Notes: generated by a model from the sequence alone, not told the origin. DNA of 64,000 bases from Candidatus Thiomargarita nelsonii (GCA_000785145.2 JSZA02000005.1:1-64000); one strand, 5' to 3'; numbered from the stretch's first letter, positions 18,710 through 28,916 are shown. Numbers and translations are program-made.

Positions 18710-20485
18710 ATGTATTTTAATCGTATTTTTATTATCGCGCTTGTTACATTATTGAGCGTCAACAGCGCAGCATCCGAGCACGCAATCGCCATGCACGGTG
18801 ATGTAAAGTATCCCAGCGATTTTAAGCACTTTGATTATGTCAACCCAAATGCACCCAAAGGGGGCGAAATCAAAATGGCCGGGATCGGTACTTTCGACAG
18901 TTTGAATCCTTTTATTCTTAAAGGTCTCACGCCCTTGGGCATCGGCAATCTGTTCGATACTTTAACCGTCAATTCCCACGATGAAGCCTTTTCGCAATAT
19001 GGGCTCATTGCAGAAAGTATGGAAATGCCGAAAGATCGTTCTTGGATTATTTTCACTTTACGCAAAGAAGCCCAGTTTCACGACGGCTCTCCCATTACGC
19101 CAGCAGATGTCGTTTTTTCTTTGAACATCCTCAAGGAGAAAGGCCATCCTTTTTATCGCACTTATTACCGCGATGTGAAAAAAGTCGAACAGCTTGGCGA
19201 GCGTCGGGTCAAGTTTACCTTCTCTGAGGACACCGAAAACCGAGAATTGCCCCTGATTGTTGGACAAATGCAAATATTCTCCAAAGCCTACTGGAGCGGG
19301 CGCGAGTTTGATAAAACCACTTTAGAATCGCCACTGGGCAGCGGCCCTTACCGTATCGAATCGCTTGAACCGGGGCGTTATATTAGCTATCGGCGAGTCG
19401 AGGACTACTGGGCGGCTGATTTACCCGTCAATGTGGGACAACATAATTTTGATGTGATTCGTTATGATTATTACCGCGATACGACGGTCGCTTTACAGGC
19501 ATTGAAAGCCGGAGAATACGATTTTCGCATCGAAAATGTTGCCAAAAACTGGGCCACCGCTTACAACATACCCGCTGTGCGAGACGGTCGGATCATCAAG
19601 GCAGAAATTCCCCACGAAAGCCCTACTGGTATGCAAGGATTTGTGTATAACACTCGCCGACCGGTATTTCAGGATAGCAGAGTCCGCGAAGCTTTGTCTT
19701 ACGCTTTCGACTTTGAATGGATAAACAAAAATCTGTTTAACGGTGCTTATGCTCGCACCAAGAGTTTTTTTTCTAACTCTGAACTCGCATCATCCGGCCG
19801 TTTGCCGAGCCCTGAAGAAGGCGCTATTTTGGAGCCGTTTCGGGGCAGGATTCCTGATGCCGTGTTCAACAAAGTTTATCAACCCCCAGTCACGAACGGT
19901 TCCGGCAATAACCGCAGAAACCTGCGCCAAGCTTTCCGGTTACTGGCGCGGGCTGGTTGGAAAGTCAATAGAAGCCGCAAACTGGTCAACAACGGCAAAC
20001 CCATGACGTTTGAAATATTGCTGGTTAGTCCGACATTTGAACGTGTCGTTCTGCCTTTCAAGAAAAATCTGGAACGCTTGGGCATCGATGTCAAAGTGCG
20101 TACCGTAGATAACACACAATATGAGAATCGCGTTAAAAATTACGATTTTGATATGCTGGTATGGTCATTCGGACAATCTCTCTCTCCGGGCAACGAACAG
20201 CGGAACTATTGGAATTCAAAAATAGCTGACATCCCCGGCTACAGAAATTTGGCCGGTGTCCGCGATCCCGTCGTCGATGAACTCATCGAATTGGTGATTT
20301 CAGCACCTGACCGGAAAAGCTTGATTTATCGCACTCGCGCACTAGATAGGGTATTGTTGTTTGGTTATTATGTGATTCCACATTGGCATTTGCGCCATTA
20401 TCGGGTCGCTTATTGGAACAAGATCGCTCGTCCAAAGATTTCTCCTAAGTATGATTTGGGGTTCGATACTTGGTGGATACAATAA
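18710..20485 (+). CDS. yejA: Periplasmic oligopeptide-binding protein of a YejABEF-type ABC transporter
   Basis: 591 residues, the family length. An N-terminal signal peptide (MYFNRIFIIALVTLLSVNSAASE) precedes the mature protein, which begins with AIAMHGDVKYPSDFKHFDYVNPNAPKGG, the typical YejA opening. The SBP_bac_5 fold continues with DTLTVNSHDEAF and LRKEAQFHDGSPITPADVVFS. It binds peptides in the periplasm and delivers them to the YejB/YejE permeases, here encoded from 21328 on. A repeat element and a UPF0175 gene lie between yejA and yejB, so the operon has been opened. Confidence 0.93.
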   Translation: MYFNRIFIIALVTLLSVNSAASEHAIAMHGDVKYPSDFKHFDYVNPNAPKGGEIKMAGIGTFDSLNPFILKGLTPLGIGNLFDTLTVNSHDEAFSQYGLIAESMEMPKDRSWIIFTLRKEAQFHDGSPITPADVVFSLNILKEKGHPFYRTYYRDVKKVEQLGERRVKFTFSEDTENRELPLIVGQMQIFSKAYWSGREFDKTTLESPLGSGPYRIESLEPGRYISYRRVEDYWAADLPVNVGQHNFDVIRYDYYRDTTVALQALKAGEYDFRIENVAKNWATAYNIPAVRDGRIIKAEIPHESPTGMQGFVYNTRRPVFQDSRVREALSYAFDFEWINKNLFNGAYARTKSFFSNSELASSGRLPSPEEGAILEPFRGRIPDAVFNKVYQPPVTNGSGNNRRNLRQAFRLLARAGWKVNRSRKLVNNGKPMTFEILLVSPTFERVVLPFKKNLERLGIDVKVRTVDNTQYENRVKNYDFDMLVWSFGQSLSPGNEQRNYWNSKIADIPGYRNLAGVRDPVVDELIELVISAPDRKSLIYRTRALDRVLLFGYYVIPHWHLRHYRVAYWNKIARPKISPKYDLGFDTWWIQ

Positions 20486-20492
20486 CTACAGG

Positions 20493-20635
20493 GATTTATT
20501 TTTAGCAGGGATAAGTCAAAACATACAAGAACTACAGGGATTACATTTAAGAAGGGATAAGTCAAAACATAACCATAGCTGGGTTTTGATTTATCCTTTT
20601 TTAAATATAATCCATGTAGTTATTGCGGTTTTGAG
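20493..20635. repeat. TAGCAGGGATAA-family inverted repeat element, long copy
   Basis: Arms of nearly 40 bases: AACTACAGGGATTACATTTAAG with AAGGGATAAGTCAAAAC on the left and GTTTTGATTTATCC with TTTTTTAAATATAATCCATG on the right. A second partial copy of the left arm precedes it (20493-20525). The interior is too short to code for anything. It separates yejA from the next gene. Confidence 0.7.
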
Positions 20636-20677
20636 GTACTCCTGCAATATACCTTATTTCGTAAAGGAAAAACAAGT

Positions 20678-20929
20678 ATGCCAATGGTACAAATTCAATT
20701 ACCAGAAGAAGCCTTGATTAGCTTGAAAGAAACACCTGCCACATTTGCCAATGAAATAAAAGTTTTAGCCGCCGTAAAGCTGTTTGAATTAGGCCGTTTG
20801 TCGTCTGGACGGGCCGCGCAATTGGCGGGCATGTCCCGTGTGGCATTTCTGATGAGTCTTGGACGTTACCAAGTCTCGCCCTTTTCCTCCACAGCCGATG
20901 AATTAGCAAACGATGTGAGAAATGCATGA
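20678..20929 (+). CDS. UPF0175 family protein, antitoxin-like
   Basis: 83 residues (MPMVQIQLPEEALISLKETP...). The conserved UPF0175 pattern is clear: LAAVKLFELGRLSSGRAAQLAGMSRVAFL, a helix-turn-helix-like element. The start follows AAAGGAAAAACAAGT. UPF0175 genes usually pair with a PIN-like toxin gene immediately downstream; here only a short ATGCATGATGTTGACTAT stretch remains before repeats, so the toxin is missing. The same fold fragment is found at the N-terminus of the histidine kinase at 54379-55389. Confidence 0.8.
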   Translation: MPMVQIQLPEEALISLKETPATFANEIKVLAAVKLFELGRLSSGRAAQLAGMSRVAFLMSLGRYQVSPFSSTADELANDVRNA

Positions 20930-21030
20930 TGTTGACTATTTGGTGATTATAACGCTTTTGGGGGAAAAAATAATTTCAATGGGATTACCAAGTTTTAACA
21001 CACAATGAACCCAGATAGAAATCCGTTCAG

Positions 21031-21295
21031 CCGTTGTTTCGGGAATGGAGCGTAGCGGATTTCCCGAAACTCAAAAGCGAGAACCGTTGTTTCGGGAATG
21101 GAGCGTAGCGGATTTCCTCCCGTACTTTCAAAAGAACCGTTGTTTCGGGAAATCCGCTACGCTCCATTCCCGAAACAAAGGACGTTGAACCGTTGTTTCG
21201 GGAATGGAGCTCCGCTCCATTCCCGAAACAAAGGACGTTGAACCGTTGTTTCGGGAAATCCGCTACGCTCCATTCCCGAAACAAAGGACGTTAAT
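21031..21295. repeat. Array of five GTTTCGGGAA palindromic units
   Basis: Five units of about 52 bases. Each begins CCGTTGTTTCGGGAA, contains the palindromic core ATCCGCTACGCTCCATTCCC in one or the other orientation, and is separated by short AAAGGACGTTGA-type linkers. Related units occur at 28010-28225 and 38670-38765. Units alternate in orientation, unlike CRISPR repeats, and no unique spacers are present. It lies between the UPF0175 gene and yejB. Confidence 0.8.
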
Positions 21296-21327
21296 TTTTA
21301 AATATAATCAAATACAAAAAACACCCT

Positions 21328-22425
21328 ATGACTGCATACATTCTCCGCCGACTAATCCTCATCATTCCCACCCTACTCGGGATAATGGTGATCAACTTCA
21401 TCATCGTCCAAGCAGCACCCGGCGGTCCCGTAGATCGCCTAATAGCACAAATGGAAGCCCACGGCAGCGTAGAAGCCACCTCCAGAATTGGCGGAGGCGA
21501 CATGGGAGAAGTTACCATGCCCGCCAGTGACGAAACCACTCGTCAATACCGGGGCGCCCAAGGACTCTCGGAGGATCTGCTCAAAGAAATCGAAGCCCTT
21601 TACGGTTTTGACAAACCCGCCCACGAACGCTTTTTCCAAATGATGGGCAACTATATCATGTTCGATTTCGGCGACAGCTTTTACCGTGACGAAACCGTGT
21701 TCAACCTCGTGCTAGAAAAAATGCCCGTCTCTATTTCTCTCGGCTTGTGGACGACTTTGCTGGTTTACCTGATTTCCATTCCCTTGGGCATCCTCAAAGC
21801 AGTACGAGACGGCACACGCTTCGACGTTTGGAGCAGTGCCCTAGTCGTCATCGGCTATGCCGTTCCCAGCTTTCTCTTTGCCATCCTATTAATTGTACTA
21901 TTTGCTGGCGGCACCTTTGTAGATTGGTTCCCACTACGGGGACTGGTTTCAAATAATTGGGACCAACTCCCCTGGCTTGAGCGCATTATAGACTACTTTT
22001 GGCACCTCACTTTGCCCGTATTGGCAATGGTAATCGGCGGATTTGCCGGATTGACCATGCTCACCAAAAATTCTTTTTTAGACGAAATCAACAAACAATA
22101 CGTCATGACAGCCCGATCCAAAGGACTGACTGAAAGACGGGTGCTTTATTCACACGTTTTTAGAAACGCCATGCTGATCGTCGTCGCAGGGTTTCCCACT
22201 GCCTTTATCAGCATCCTGTTCACCGGCTCTCTGCTCATCGAAGTCATATTTTCTCTGGACGGACTCGGATTGTTAGGCTATGAAGCGGCAATAAACCGCG
22301 ATTTTCCCGTCGTATTCGGTACCCTATACTTTTTCACGTTGCTGGGATTACTGTTAAACCTGATAGGTGATCTGATGTACGTGCTGATAGATCCACGCAT
22401 CGACTTTGAAAGTCGGGAGGTTTAA
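21328..22425 (+). CDS. yejB: Peptide ABC transporter permease
   Basis: 365 residues, matching the 364 of E. coli YejB. It begins [36 protein letters not shown], the typical first helix of DppB/OppB-type permeases, and has about six membrane segments. The EAA-type loop ([26 protein letters not shown]) contacts the ATPase. The next gene starts two bases after the stop, with GGGAGG upstream, so the two are co-translated. Confidence 0.93.
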   Translation: MTAYILRRLILIIPTLLGIMVINFIIVQAAPGGPVDRLIAQMEAHGSVEATSRIGGGDMGEVTMPASDETTRQYRGAQGLSEDLLKEIEALYGFDKPAHERFFQMMGNYIMFDFGDSFYRDETVFNLVLEKMPVSISLGLWTTLLVYLISIPLGILKAVRDGTRFDVWSSALVVIGYAVPSFLFAILLIVLFAGGTFVDWFPLRGLVSNNWDQLPWLERIIDYFWHLTLPVLAMVIGGFAGLTMLTKNSFLDEINKQYVMTARSKGLTERRVLYSHVFRNAMLIVVAGFPTAFISILFTGSLLIEVIFSLDGLGLLGYEAAINRDFPVVFGTLYFFTLLGLLLNLIGDLMYVLIDPRIDFESREV

Positions 22426-22427
22426 TT

Positions 22428-25085
22428 GTGAATCCCTTAAATAAACGCCGCTTACACAATTTTCGCACTAACCGACGCGGTTGGTGGTCCTTGTGGATTT
22501 TCCTGATTTTATTCATCATCACCCTGTTTGCCGAATTCATCGCCAATGACAATCCCCTGTTGATTAATTATGAGGACAATTTCTATTATCCAACCTTCGT
22601 CGTTTATCCAGAAACACAATTTGGCGGAGAATTTCCCACCGAAGCCGACTATCGCGATCCCTACGTGATTGAACTGATAGAAAAAGACGGATGGATATTG
22701 TGGCCGCTGATTCCCTATAGCTATGACACCATTAACTACGAACTGCCCGTGCCCGCGCCAGCCCCTCCCTCAGCGCAAAATTGGTTGGGCACAGACGATC
22801 AAGGCCGTGATGTGGTGGCACGATTGATTTATGGCTTTCGCATCTCGGTGCTATTTGGCTTGATCCTGACATTGATTAGTTCCGTTATCGGCGTCGTTGC
22901 CGGTGCCGTGCAGGGTTACTTTGGTGGTTTAATCGACCTATTTTTTCAACGCTTTATTGAAATATGGTCAGGATTGCCGACGCTATTTTTATTGATTATT
23001 CTCGCCAGCGTCGTAGAGCCGAACTTTTGGTGGTTATTGGGCTTAATGCTGCTATTCAGTTGGACGGCGCTGGTGGGCGTGGTGCGTGCCGAATTTCTAC
23101 GTGCGCGAAATTTCGATTACATCCGCGCCGCTCGCGCACTGGGGGCGGGCCATTTCACCATTATATTCCGCCACACCTTGCCCAATGCGATGGTCGCCAC
23201 TTTTACTTTTTTACCGTTTATTCTGAGTGGCTCCATCATCACCCTAACCGCTTTGGACTTTTTAGGGTTTGGACTACCGCCTGGCTCTCCCTCTTTGGGC
23301 GAATTATTGGCGCAAGGCAAAAATAACATGGCGGCGCCGTGGCTGGGCATCACCGCCTTTATGGTGCTGGCTATCATGTTGAGCTTATTAGTTTTTCTCG
23401 GAGAAGCGGCACGCGATGCCTTCGATCCCCGAAAAATATTTGTGGACAATGACAAAAAAGACAAAAAAATATTAGACGATAAAGCGGTTGTCAGCACTCC
23501 TCTGGAGTCCAAAGGCCAGTTATTGCAAATACGAAATTTGTCCGTCTCTTTCGGGCGAGTACCGGCAGTGCGAGATGTATCGCTGAATATCCGTGCCGGA
23601 GAAATTCTCGCCGTGGTGGGCGAAAGCGGCTCTGGCAAATCCGTGACGGCTTTATCCATTTTGCAATTGCTACCGCATCATCCCTCCGGCAGTATCCTAT
23701 TTCAAGAACAGGAACTCATAGGCGCACCAGCGGCAGTGTTGCACAGTATTCGCGGCGACAGGATTAGCATGATTTTCCAAGAACCCATGACATCCTTGAA
23801 TCCGCTACATACCATCCGCAAACAAATCGGCGAAGTGCTTTATTTGCACAAGCGACTATCCGCCCGCGCCGCCCGTCAGCGCATTATTGAATTACTAACA
23901 CTGGTGGAACTGAAAAATGCGGAAGAACGCTTGAATGCTTTTCCTCATCAACTCTCAGGCGGAGAACGCCAACGGGTGATGATTGCGATGGCACTGGCAA
24001 ATGAGCCCGTTTTGCTGATCGCCGATGAACCGACGACGGCGCTGGATGTGACCATTCAAGCGCAAATTTTGAAACTCTTGCAGGATTTGCAAAAACGCTC
24101 GCAGATGGCACTGCTGCTGATCACTCACGATTTAAGCATTGTACGCAAAGTAGCGGACAGGGTGTGTGTGATGCACGACGGCAAAGTGGTGGAAACGGCC
24201 TTGACTGAGCACTTATTTACCAATCCCCAACATCCATATTCGCAACATTTGTTAAATGCCAAACCTGGCGGCCAATATGTTCGCGCTGCTGCCGACGCGC
24301 CTGAAGTATTGAGCGCAGACAATGTGCGCGTCTGGTTTCCCATCAAGGCTGGCGTACTCCAACGTACAGTCGATCATATCAAAGCGGTGGACGGCATATC
24401 TCTGCGCCTACGAGCCGGACACACTATCGGCATTGTTGGCGAAAGCGGCTCAGGTAAGACGACTTTGGGACTGGCACTGCTGCGTTTAGTGAGTAGCACG
24501 GGCACGATTCGTTTTAAAAACCGCGAAATCCATCACCTGGGCAGTCGCGCCATGCTACCCCTGCGACGAAATATGCAGATTGTATTCCAGGACCCTTTTA
24601 GTAGCCTCAGCCCGCGCATGTCGGTGAACCAAATCATCGAAGAAGGGCTAAAAATCCACGGCATGGGAGCGGGAGAACGCGAAAAGCGAATTATTCAGGC
24701 ACTAGAAGAAGTGAAGTTAGAGCCGGACACGCGCCATCGTTATCCTCACGAACTATCGGGCGGCCAACGTCAACGCATTGCGATTGCCCGCGCGATGGTG
24801 CTGGAACCGAGTATTTTGGTGCTGGACGAACCGACTTCGGCATTGGATCGCTCAGTACAAGCGCAGATCGTGGAATTATTACGCGAATTTCAGCGACGTC
24901 ATGGATTAGCCTATTTATTTATTAGCCATGATTTGACAGTAGTACGTGCGTTAAGCGACGAATTGCTAGTGATGCGTGACGGGCGGGTGGTGGAACAGGG
25001 GCCGGCTGAGCAGGTTTTTGAACGGCCACAAGAGGCATATACTCGTGCGTTAATGGCGGCGGCATTTGATTTGGAAGTGGTTTAG
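22428..25085 (+). CDS. Fused permease-ATPase of the Yej transporter (YejE-YejF in one chain)
   Basis: 885 residues starting at GTG 22428. Residues 1 to about 345 are a YejE permease (first helix [41 protein letters not shown] loop [25 protein letters not shown]). After a charged linker ([13 protein letters not shown]) come two ABC ATPase domains of YejF type. Domain 1 has Walker A GESGSGKS, signature LSGGERQR and Walker B LLIADEPT; domain 2 has [16 protein letters not shown] and LVLDEPT. In E. coli YejE (341) and YejF (529) are separate. No stop or frameshift is visible across the junction at about 23450-23520, where the bases GGAGTCCAAAG of a dispersed repeat occur. Confidence 0.93.
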   Translation: MNPLNKRRLHNFRTNRRGWWSLWIFLILFIITLFAEFIANDNPLLINYEDNFYYPTFVVYPETQFGGEFPTEADYRDPYVIELIEKDGWILWPLIPYSYDTINYELPVPAPAPPSAQNWLGTDDQGRDVVARLIYGFRISVLFGLILTLISSVIGVVAGAVQGYFGGLIDLFFQRFIEIWSGLPTLFLLIILASVVEPNFWWLLGLMLLFSWTALVGVVRAEFLRARNFDYIRAARALGAGHFTIIFRHTLPNAMVATFTFLPFILSGSIITLTALDFLGFGLPPGSPSLGELLAQGKNNMAAPWLGITAFMVLAIMLSLLVFLGEAARDAFDPRKIFVDNDKKDKKILDDKAVVSTPLESKGQLLQIRNLSVSFGRVPAVRDVSLNIRAGEILAVVGESGSGKSVTALSILQLLPHHPSGSILFQEQELIGAPAAVLHSIRGDRISMIFQEPMTSLNPLHTIRKQIGEVLYLHKRLSARAARQRIIELLTLVELKNAEERLNAFPHQLSGGERQRVMIAMALANEPVLLIADEPTTALDVTIQAQILKLLQDLQKRSQMALLLITHDLSIVRKVADRVCVMHDGKVVETALTEHLFTNPQHPYSQHLLNAKPGGQYVRAAADAPEVLSADNVRVWFPIKAGVLQRTVDHIKAVDGISLRLRAGHTIGIVGESGSGKTTLGLALLRLVSSTGTIRFKNREIHHLGSRAMLPLRRNMQIVFQDPFSSLSPRMSVNQIIEEGLKIHGMGAGEREKRIIQALEEVKLEPDTRHRYPHELSGGQRQRIAIARAMVLEPSILVLDEPTSALDRSVQAQIVELLREFQRRHGLAYLFISHDLTVVRALSDELLVMRDGRVVEQGPAEQVFERPQEAYTRALMAAAFDLEVV

Positions 25086-25134
25086 GCTCAATTATTCGGA
25101 CGGCACAGGAGGGCGGAAATCTTCAGGCCATTGA

Positions 25135-25166
25135 GAAATCCGATTTTTTTAAAAAATCGGATTTCT
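25135..25166. terminator. Probable terminator behind the Yej operon
   Basis: GAAATCCGATTTTTTT pairs with AAAAAATCGGATTTC, and the right arm is followed by a T-rich stretch. Position about 50 bases after the yejE-yejF stop fits a terminator, although similar hairpins are dispersed elsewhere in the window. Confidence 0.6.
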
Positions 25167-25181
25167 TTGCTTTTATAATGG

Positions 25182-25227
25182 TTCCGAGGCAAAAGTTTTC
25201 GCGGTAGCGAAAACTTTTGCCTCGGAA
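25182..25227. repeat. AGGCAAAAGTTTTCGC hairpin
   Basis: A 21 bp stem (TTCCGAGGCAAAAGTTTTCGC and its exact complement) around a GGTA loop. The same core makes the 40 bp palindrome at 59246-59285 that interrupts a gene. Confidence 0.85.
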
Positions 25228-25421
25228 GGATACTTCCGCCCTCCTGCACTAGGGCAACCATAAAGGATTGCCCCGACATTAACCGTGATTTTTTGTAGGG
25301 GCAATTCCCTAGTGGTTGCCCTATTTATGCGCGTTCCTAAGCTAAAAACCATACATGTAGGGTGGATACGATCCGCGTATCCACCTGATTAATATGACGG
25401 TGCGTAGGACGCACCCTACAT
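25228..25421. other. Repeat debris between Yej operon and globin gene
   Basis: No gene. Contains GGGCAACCATAAAGGATTGCCCC and a second GGGGCAATTCCCTAGTGGTTGCCC-like inverted pair, then a GGTGGATACG / CGTATCCACC hairpin and GGTGCGTAGGACGCACC, all motifs found in other repeats of the window. Confidence 0.6.
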
Positions 25422-26276
25422 TTAGGCTACTTCTTGGTACAATTCCTGTTCCCGCTTCATGAGAATATTAGCTAAAAACCAATACGCCGCAAACCAAGCT
25501 TTTTTGACGGCATCGGTAGCACCATCACCAAGGACATCGGACATCGCTTGTAACAAGGAGTCAATCACCCAAGGATAGTGTATTGGCTTAATATTGGTCT
25601 TGACATGACGAACCGCAATCTTCTCAATGGCACCACTCAACGCCGACAATTTATCAATATTCTCGGCATAACCAATGATGGCTCTAGCCAAGACTTGGTT
25701 CTGGTTTTTGGGCTGGTTGGCAAAGAGTTTTTTCACGTCAGGATAGTTATTGAACATGATCTCGTACATACGAGTTGTGATGGCTTCACCCTTTTCTTTC
25801 AAAATCGGAGCGGTGTCCTTAATAATCTTTTTCTTGTCTTCAGTGAGAAGAGATTGATATAACTTCTTTTCTTTCTCAATGAGTACATTCGCCAAGTACC
25901 AATAAGCCTCCGTCCAAGCCGCGTTGATTTCATCGGTGACGGCATCACCCAGGACATCTTTGATCGCCCCTAACAAGGATTCTCCCACCCATGAATAGTG
26001 CTCCGGCAAGATACTGATTTCAACATGACGAGCCGCAATCCTTTCAAGGGCAGCATCCAATGCCCCCAAATTCTCAATATTTTCGGCATAAGCGACAATT
26101 GATCTGGCTAAGACTTGGGGCTGGTTTTTCGGGGCATTCTTAAACAGTGGCTTTGCATAAGGATATTTGCTGAACATCCGCTCATACATTCTGGAGGTGA
26201 TCTTCTCAGAATTGGCTTTGACAGCCGGGGCGGTGCTTTTCACGATTTCTATGGTTTTTGCTGATAATTGTTCCAT
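25422..26276 (-). CDS. Two-domain (tandem) bacterial haemoglobin
   Basis: 284 residues from ATG 26276 (MEQLSAKT), which has GAGG upstream; an ATG at 26354 would add 26 atypical residues. Two globin domains follow each other, residues 1-140 and 141-284. Each has the Vitreoscilla-haemoglobin/flavohaemoglobin pattern: Tyr in RMYERMF and RMYEIMF (B10), Gln in NQPQVLAR and NQNQVLAR (E7), and proximal His in AARHVE and AVRHVK (F8). Both haem sites look complete. There is no FAD/NAD reductase domain. The neighbouring gene encodes a rubredoxin reductase transcribed in the same direction, which could supply electrons. O2 storage or NO detoxification is inferred. Confidence 0.88.
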   Translation of the reverse strand: MEQLSAKTIEIVKSTAPAVKANSEKITSRMYERMFSKYPYAKPLFKNAPKNQPQVLARSIVAYAENIENLGALDAALERIAARHVEISILPEHYSWVGESLLGAIKDVLGDAVTDEINAAWTEAYWYLANVLIEKEKKLYQSLLTEDKKKIIKDTAPILKEKGEAITTRMYEIMFNNYPDVKKLFANQPKNQNQVLARAIIGYAENIDKLSALSGAIEKIAVRHVKTNIKPIHYPWVIDSLLQAMSDVLGDGATDAVKKAWFAAYWFLANILMKREQELYQEVA

Positions 26277-26394
26277 TAGAGGTCCTCTTGCTGGTGATTG
26301 TTTTGTTAGATAACGGGGGTATATTATAAATAAGCACACTTTTTTTATTGTCAATATTAATTACTAAACCTTTTAGCTATTTTCAACTTTCAAA

Positions 26395-26434
26395 GAAATC
26401 CTATTTTTTACTTCGTTTCAAAAAATAGGATTTC
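26395..26434 (-). terminator. Hairpin behind the rubredoxin reductase gene
   Basis: GAAATCCTATTTTTT pairs with AAAAAATAGGATTTC around ACTTCGTTTC, 14 bases after the reductase stop on the minus strand. The same stem occurs at 28235-28260, 30534-30573 and 31885-31910, so it is both a plausible terminator and a dispersed repeat. Confidence 0.6.
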
Positions 26435-26447
26435 TATAATTATTCAA

Positions 26448-27797
26448 TTATGCTAACAGAGGCGGCAATTGTTTTGCCAAGGCCATTTTATCGGCCACTT
26501 TTGCGCCCATCAACACAAATCCGCCTAATTCGTGTGCCGGTGTATAAAATAACGCACGAACATCTTGTCCCTCTGCTTCAATTTCCCACTCTCCCGCAAG
26601 CCCGGCTGGCGGTGGAGAGACGACGAGATGACAGGCTGGTGTTTTTACCGCGACTGGCATAGCGGGATAATTCACAGTTGTCAGTTGCCCAGTCAAGCTT
26701 TTCGCCACAGCACGGGCGGCATTCATCAGCGGCATCACATAAGGTAGTACTAAGCCTTCGATTTGGATGCAGTCACCAACGGCGTAGATATCTTCAGCAC
26801 TGGTTTTTAAATAGCGATCCACCACAATGCCCCGTTCTACCGATAATCCAGCGGCGGCTGCTAATTCGGTGTGTGGACGTAAACCAATAGCCGATAGTAC
26901 CACGTCTGTTTCTAACACGCTGTCATCTGTGAGGGTTAAGCGATAGCCGCTATCTGTCGAGTCTATGCGCTTGACGGCTTTTTCAAAATATAAGCTGACA
27001 CCTAAATCTTGCAATGCCTGTTGCAAGGTTCGTCCGACTTTCTCTGGTGCCATCTGCCCTAACGGGTATTTTAGCGGATCAATCAAGGTGACCGAAAAAC
27101 CGGCAGGCTGCAAATCGTTGGCAAATTCACAACCTATCAATCCCGCCCCCATAATGCTGATTCGTTTGGCATTCTGTAAAGCTGCACGAAAATGGGTATA
27201 ATCATCCAAGTTATTGACTGACAATACTTTATCCGCTGCATCTCCCTCGAATGTTAAGCGTATCGGTTTTGCCCCGAGCGCTAAGACTAATTGACTATAT
27301 TCCAAGCGTTTTTCGCCGACATAAACCGCATGTTGCTGAGGATCGACTTGTGTGACTTGTGTGTGAGTCAATATTTCCGCATTGAGTTGCGTCGCCATTT
27401 GAGTGGCTGGCGTTATGACCAAACTCTCAGGCGTTTTATTTTCAATAAAGGCATTGGATAACATGGGCTTAGAATAAAAACCGCCGTCATCAGCACTGAT
27501 GATTCGCAAAGGAGACTCTTTATCAAGTTTGCGTAATTCACGCGCCACAGTATAACCAGCTAAGCCGCTACCAATGATGGTAATTGGAGGCGTGTTGTTG
27601 TTGGATACTCCCGTTTTGTTCTCTTCTACCACCAATTCAAACTCCGTTTTACCCACGCCACAATCGGGGCAGAGCCAATCTTCTGGGACATCTTCCCACC
27701 GTGTACCGGGTGCTATACCTTCATCAGGTAAGCCTTTTTCTTCATCATAAATAAGACCACAGATGATACATATATATTTTTTATATGTGTCAGACAT
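26448..27797 (-). CDS. Rubredoxin-NAD(P)H:rubredoxin reductase fusion
   Basis: 449 residues. Residues 1-55 are a rubredoxin with the iron-binding pairs CIICG and CPDCG (YICIICGLIYDEEKG...WLCPDCGVGKTEF). The rest is a pyridine-nucleotide disulphide oxidoreductase: FAD motif IIGSGLAGYTVAREL, NAD motif IMGAGLIGCEFANDL, and second FAD motif IYAVGDCIQI. The enzyme moves electrons from NAD(P)H through FAD to rubredoxin, used in O2 or NO reduction or in alkane hydroxylation. The start is preceded by AGAGG. It lies upstream of the globin on the same strand, with a hairpin between. Confidence 0.92.
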   Translation of the reverse strand: MSDTYKKYICIICGLIYDEEKGLPDEGIAPGTRWEDVPEDWLCPDCGVGKTEFELVVEENKTGVSNNNTPPITIIGSGLAGYTVARELRKLDKESPLRIISADDGGFYSKPMLSNAFIENKTPESLVITPATQMATQLNAEILTHTQVTQVDPQQHAVYVGEKRLEYSQLVLALGAKPIRLTFEGDAADKVLSVNNLDDYTHFRAALQNAKRISIMGAGLIGCEFANDLQPAGFSVTLIDPLKYPLGQMAPEKVGRTLQQALQDLGVSLYFEKAVKRIDSTDSGYRLTLTDDSVLETDVVLSAIGLRPHTELAAAAGLSVERGIVVDRYLKTSAEDIYAVGDCIQIEGLVLPYVMPLMNAARAVAKSLTGQLTTVNYPAMPVAVKTPACHLVVSPPPAGLAGEWEIEAEGQDVRALFYTPAHELGGFVLMGAKVADKMALAKQLPPLLA

Positions 27798-27899
27798 GTC
27801 AAAACCTCTTAGTTACTGGCTATTGTAGATTTTTTATACAAGGCTATAATGATGTGCCCACACGCGCTTGTTTTCAATTAATATGGCTCCGAGACTCAA

Positions 27900-28265
27900 G
27901 TTTGGGTAGATAAACCGATCATTCAGGATAAGTCAAAACCGTTAACTACAGGGATTACATTTAAGAAGGGATAAGTCAAAACACTTATACTGAGCACCGC
28001 CAATTTATTCGTTGTTTCGCTCATTGCGCGGAGCGGATTTCCCGAAACTCAGTAACAGGGATAAGTCAAAATATTATTCGTTATTCGTTGTTTAGCTTCG
28101 CTGACTTCGTATCGGGAAATCCGCTACGCGCAATGAGCGATACAACAAAACGGTTAACGGTTTAGCTTCGCTGACTTCGTTGCGGGAAATCCGCTACGCG
28201 CAATGAGCGAAACAACAAATTGAAGGGTGCCCTATTTTTTAAAAAAATAGGATTTTTTTGATACC
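27900..28265. repeat. Cluster of dispersed repeats
   Basis: No gene in this stretch. Parts in order: a TAGCAGGGATAA-family left arm (27930-27985), three GTTTCGGGAA/GCATTGAGCGAAACAAC palindrome variants (28010-28222), and an AAAAAATAGGATTTTTTTGATACC hairpin (28228-28265). GGGATAAGTCAAAA recurs three times. Confidence 0.7.
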
Positions 28266-28357
28266 AACAAAAAAAACTTATGTCGGCTCGATGAGCGCGG
28301 AGCTTTAGGAACGAGATAAGGTATTAATTTAAGGTAAGGAGAATTATAGGTACGTCA

Positions 28358-28747
28358 ATGGAAAAAAAAATCATTAAATGGCACGATCTAATTACAGACT
28401 TTTTCAAAGGTTCCAAATTTCAAGTTAAAACGGAACAAAACCTGTCAATTAAATCACCATAAATAGATGTGCTAATTATCTTGACAAAAACTGTCAAACA
28501 GGGTGTCTATAAAATTAAATCATTGCTTAACCAATTGTATCAACTATATTTAAAAGAGGGGGTTGATATGCCTTATACATTTGAAGATTTTCACCGTGAA
28601 TACACCATGCCCTTCATTGAATCGTTGCCAACAGAGCTGAGATTAAAGGGGATTCCGCCGGATGAACGTTTAAAAGGGCTGGCGGCGAATGAAGTGTTTA
28701 AGCAGTATTCACTTTCTGAAATAGAAGCCTATTTGCTTAAATGTTAG
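28358..28747 (+). pseudogene. PD-(D/E)XK nuclease family gene (Rpn/DUF4351-like), copy 1, decayed
   Basis: Begins at ATG 28358 with AAGGAG upstream: MEKKIIKWHDLITDFFKGSKFQVKTEQNLSIKSP, then an in-frame TAA (28460-28462), then IDVLII and, after an internal loss, VKQGVYKIKSLLNQLYQLYLKEG. It ends in the repetitive tail ELRLKGIPPDERLKGLAANEVFKQYSLSEIEAYLL. A second copy at 31904-32455 keeps the middle (VDVLIISKSDG...DYNILTYKSL), showing what was lost here. The tail alone (from ATG 28568, MPYTFEDFHREY) could still be translated as a 59-residue protein. Confidence 0.65.
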
Positions 28748-28845
28748 TAAAAAGACAGTACTTTGATATATCGGTGTTTTAATCCGTTTATACCCCAAAT
28801 CCGTTGTACTCATATATAGAGTAGGACGCACCACCCCCCCTACGT

Positions 28846-28896
28846 CAATGCCATTAAGTTAAGAGATATTCAAAAAACCTTAACTTAATGGCATTG
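28846..28896. mobile_element. Minimal MITE, 51 bp, TSD CCCCCTACGT
   Basis: Little more than the two terminal repeats CAATGCCATTAAGTTAAG and its inverse, with an AGATATTCAAAAAAC centre. A 10 bp direct repeat lies on each side (28836-28845 and 28897-28906). It shows that the ends alone are enough for transposition. Confidence 0.9.
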
Positions 28897-28916
28897 CCCC
28901 CTACGTGCTATTGTGT

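Noticed and set aside
21031..21295. The repeat array looks at first like a CRISPR array
   Set aside because: Units are themselves palindromic and alternate in orientation, linkers are short and similar to each other rather than unique spacers, and no cas genes are near.
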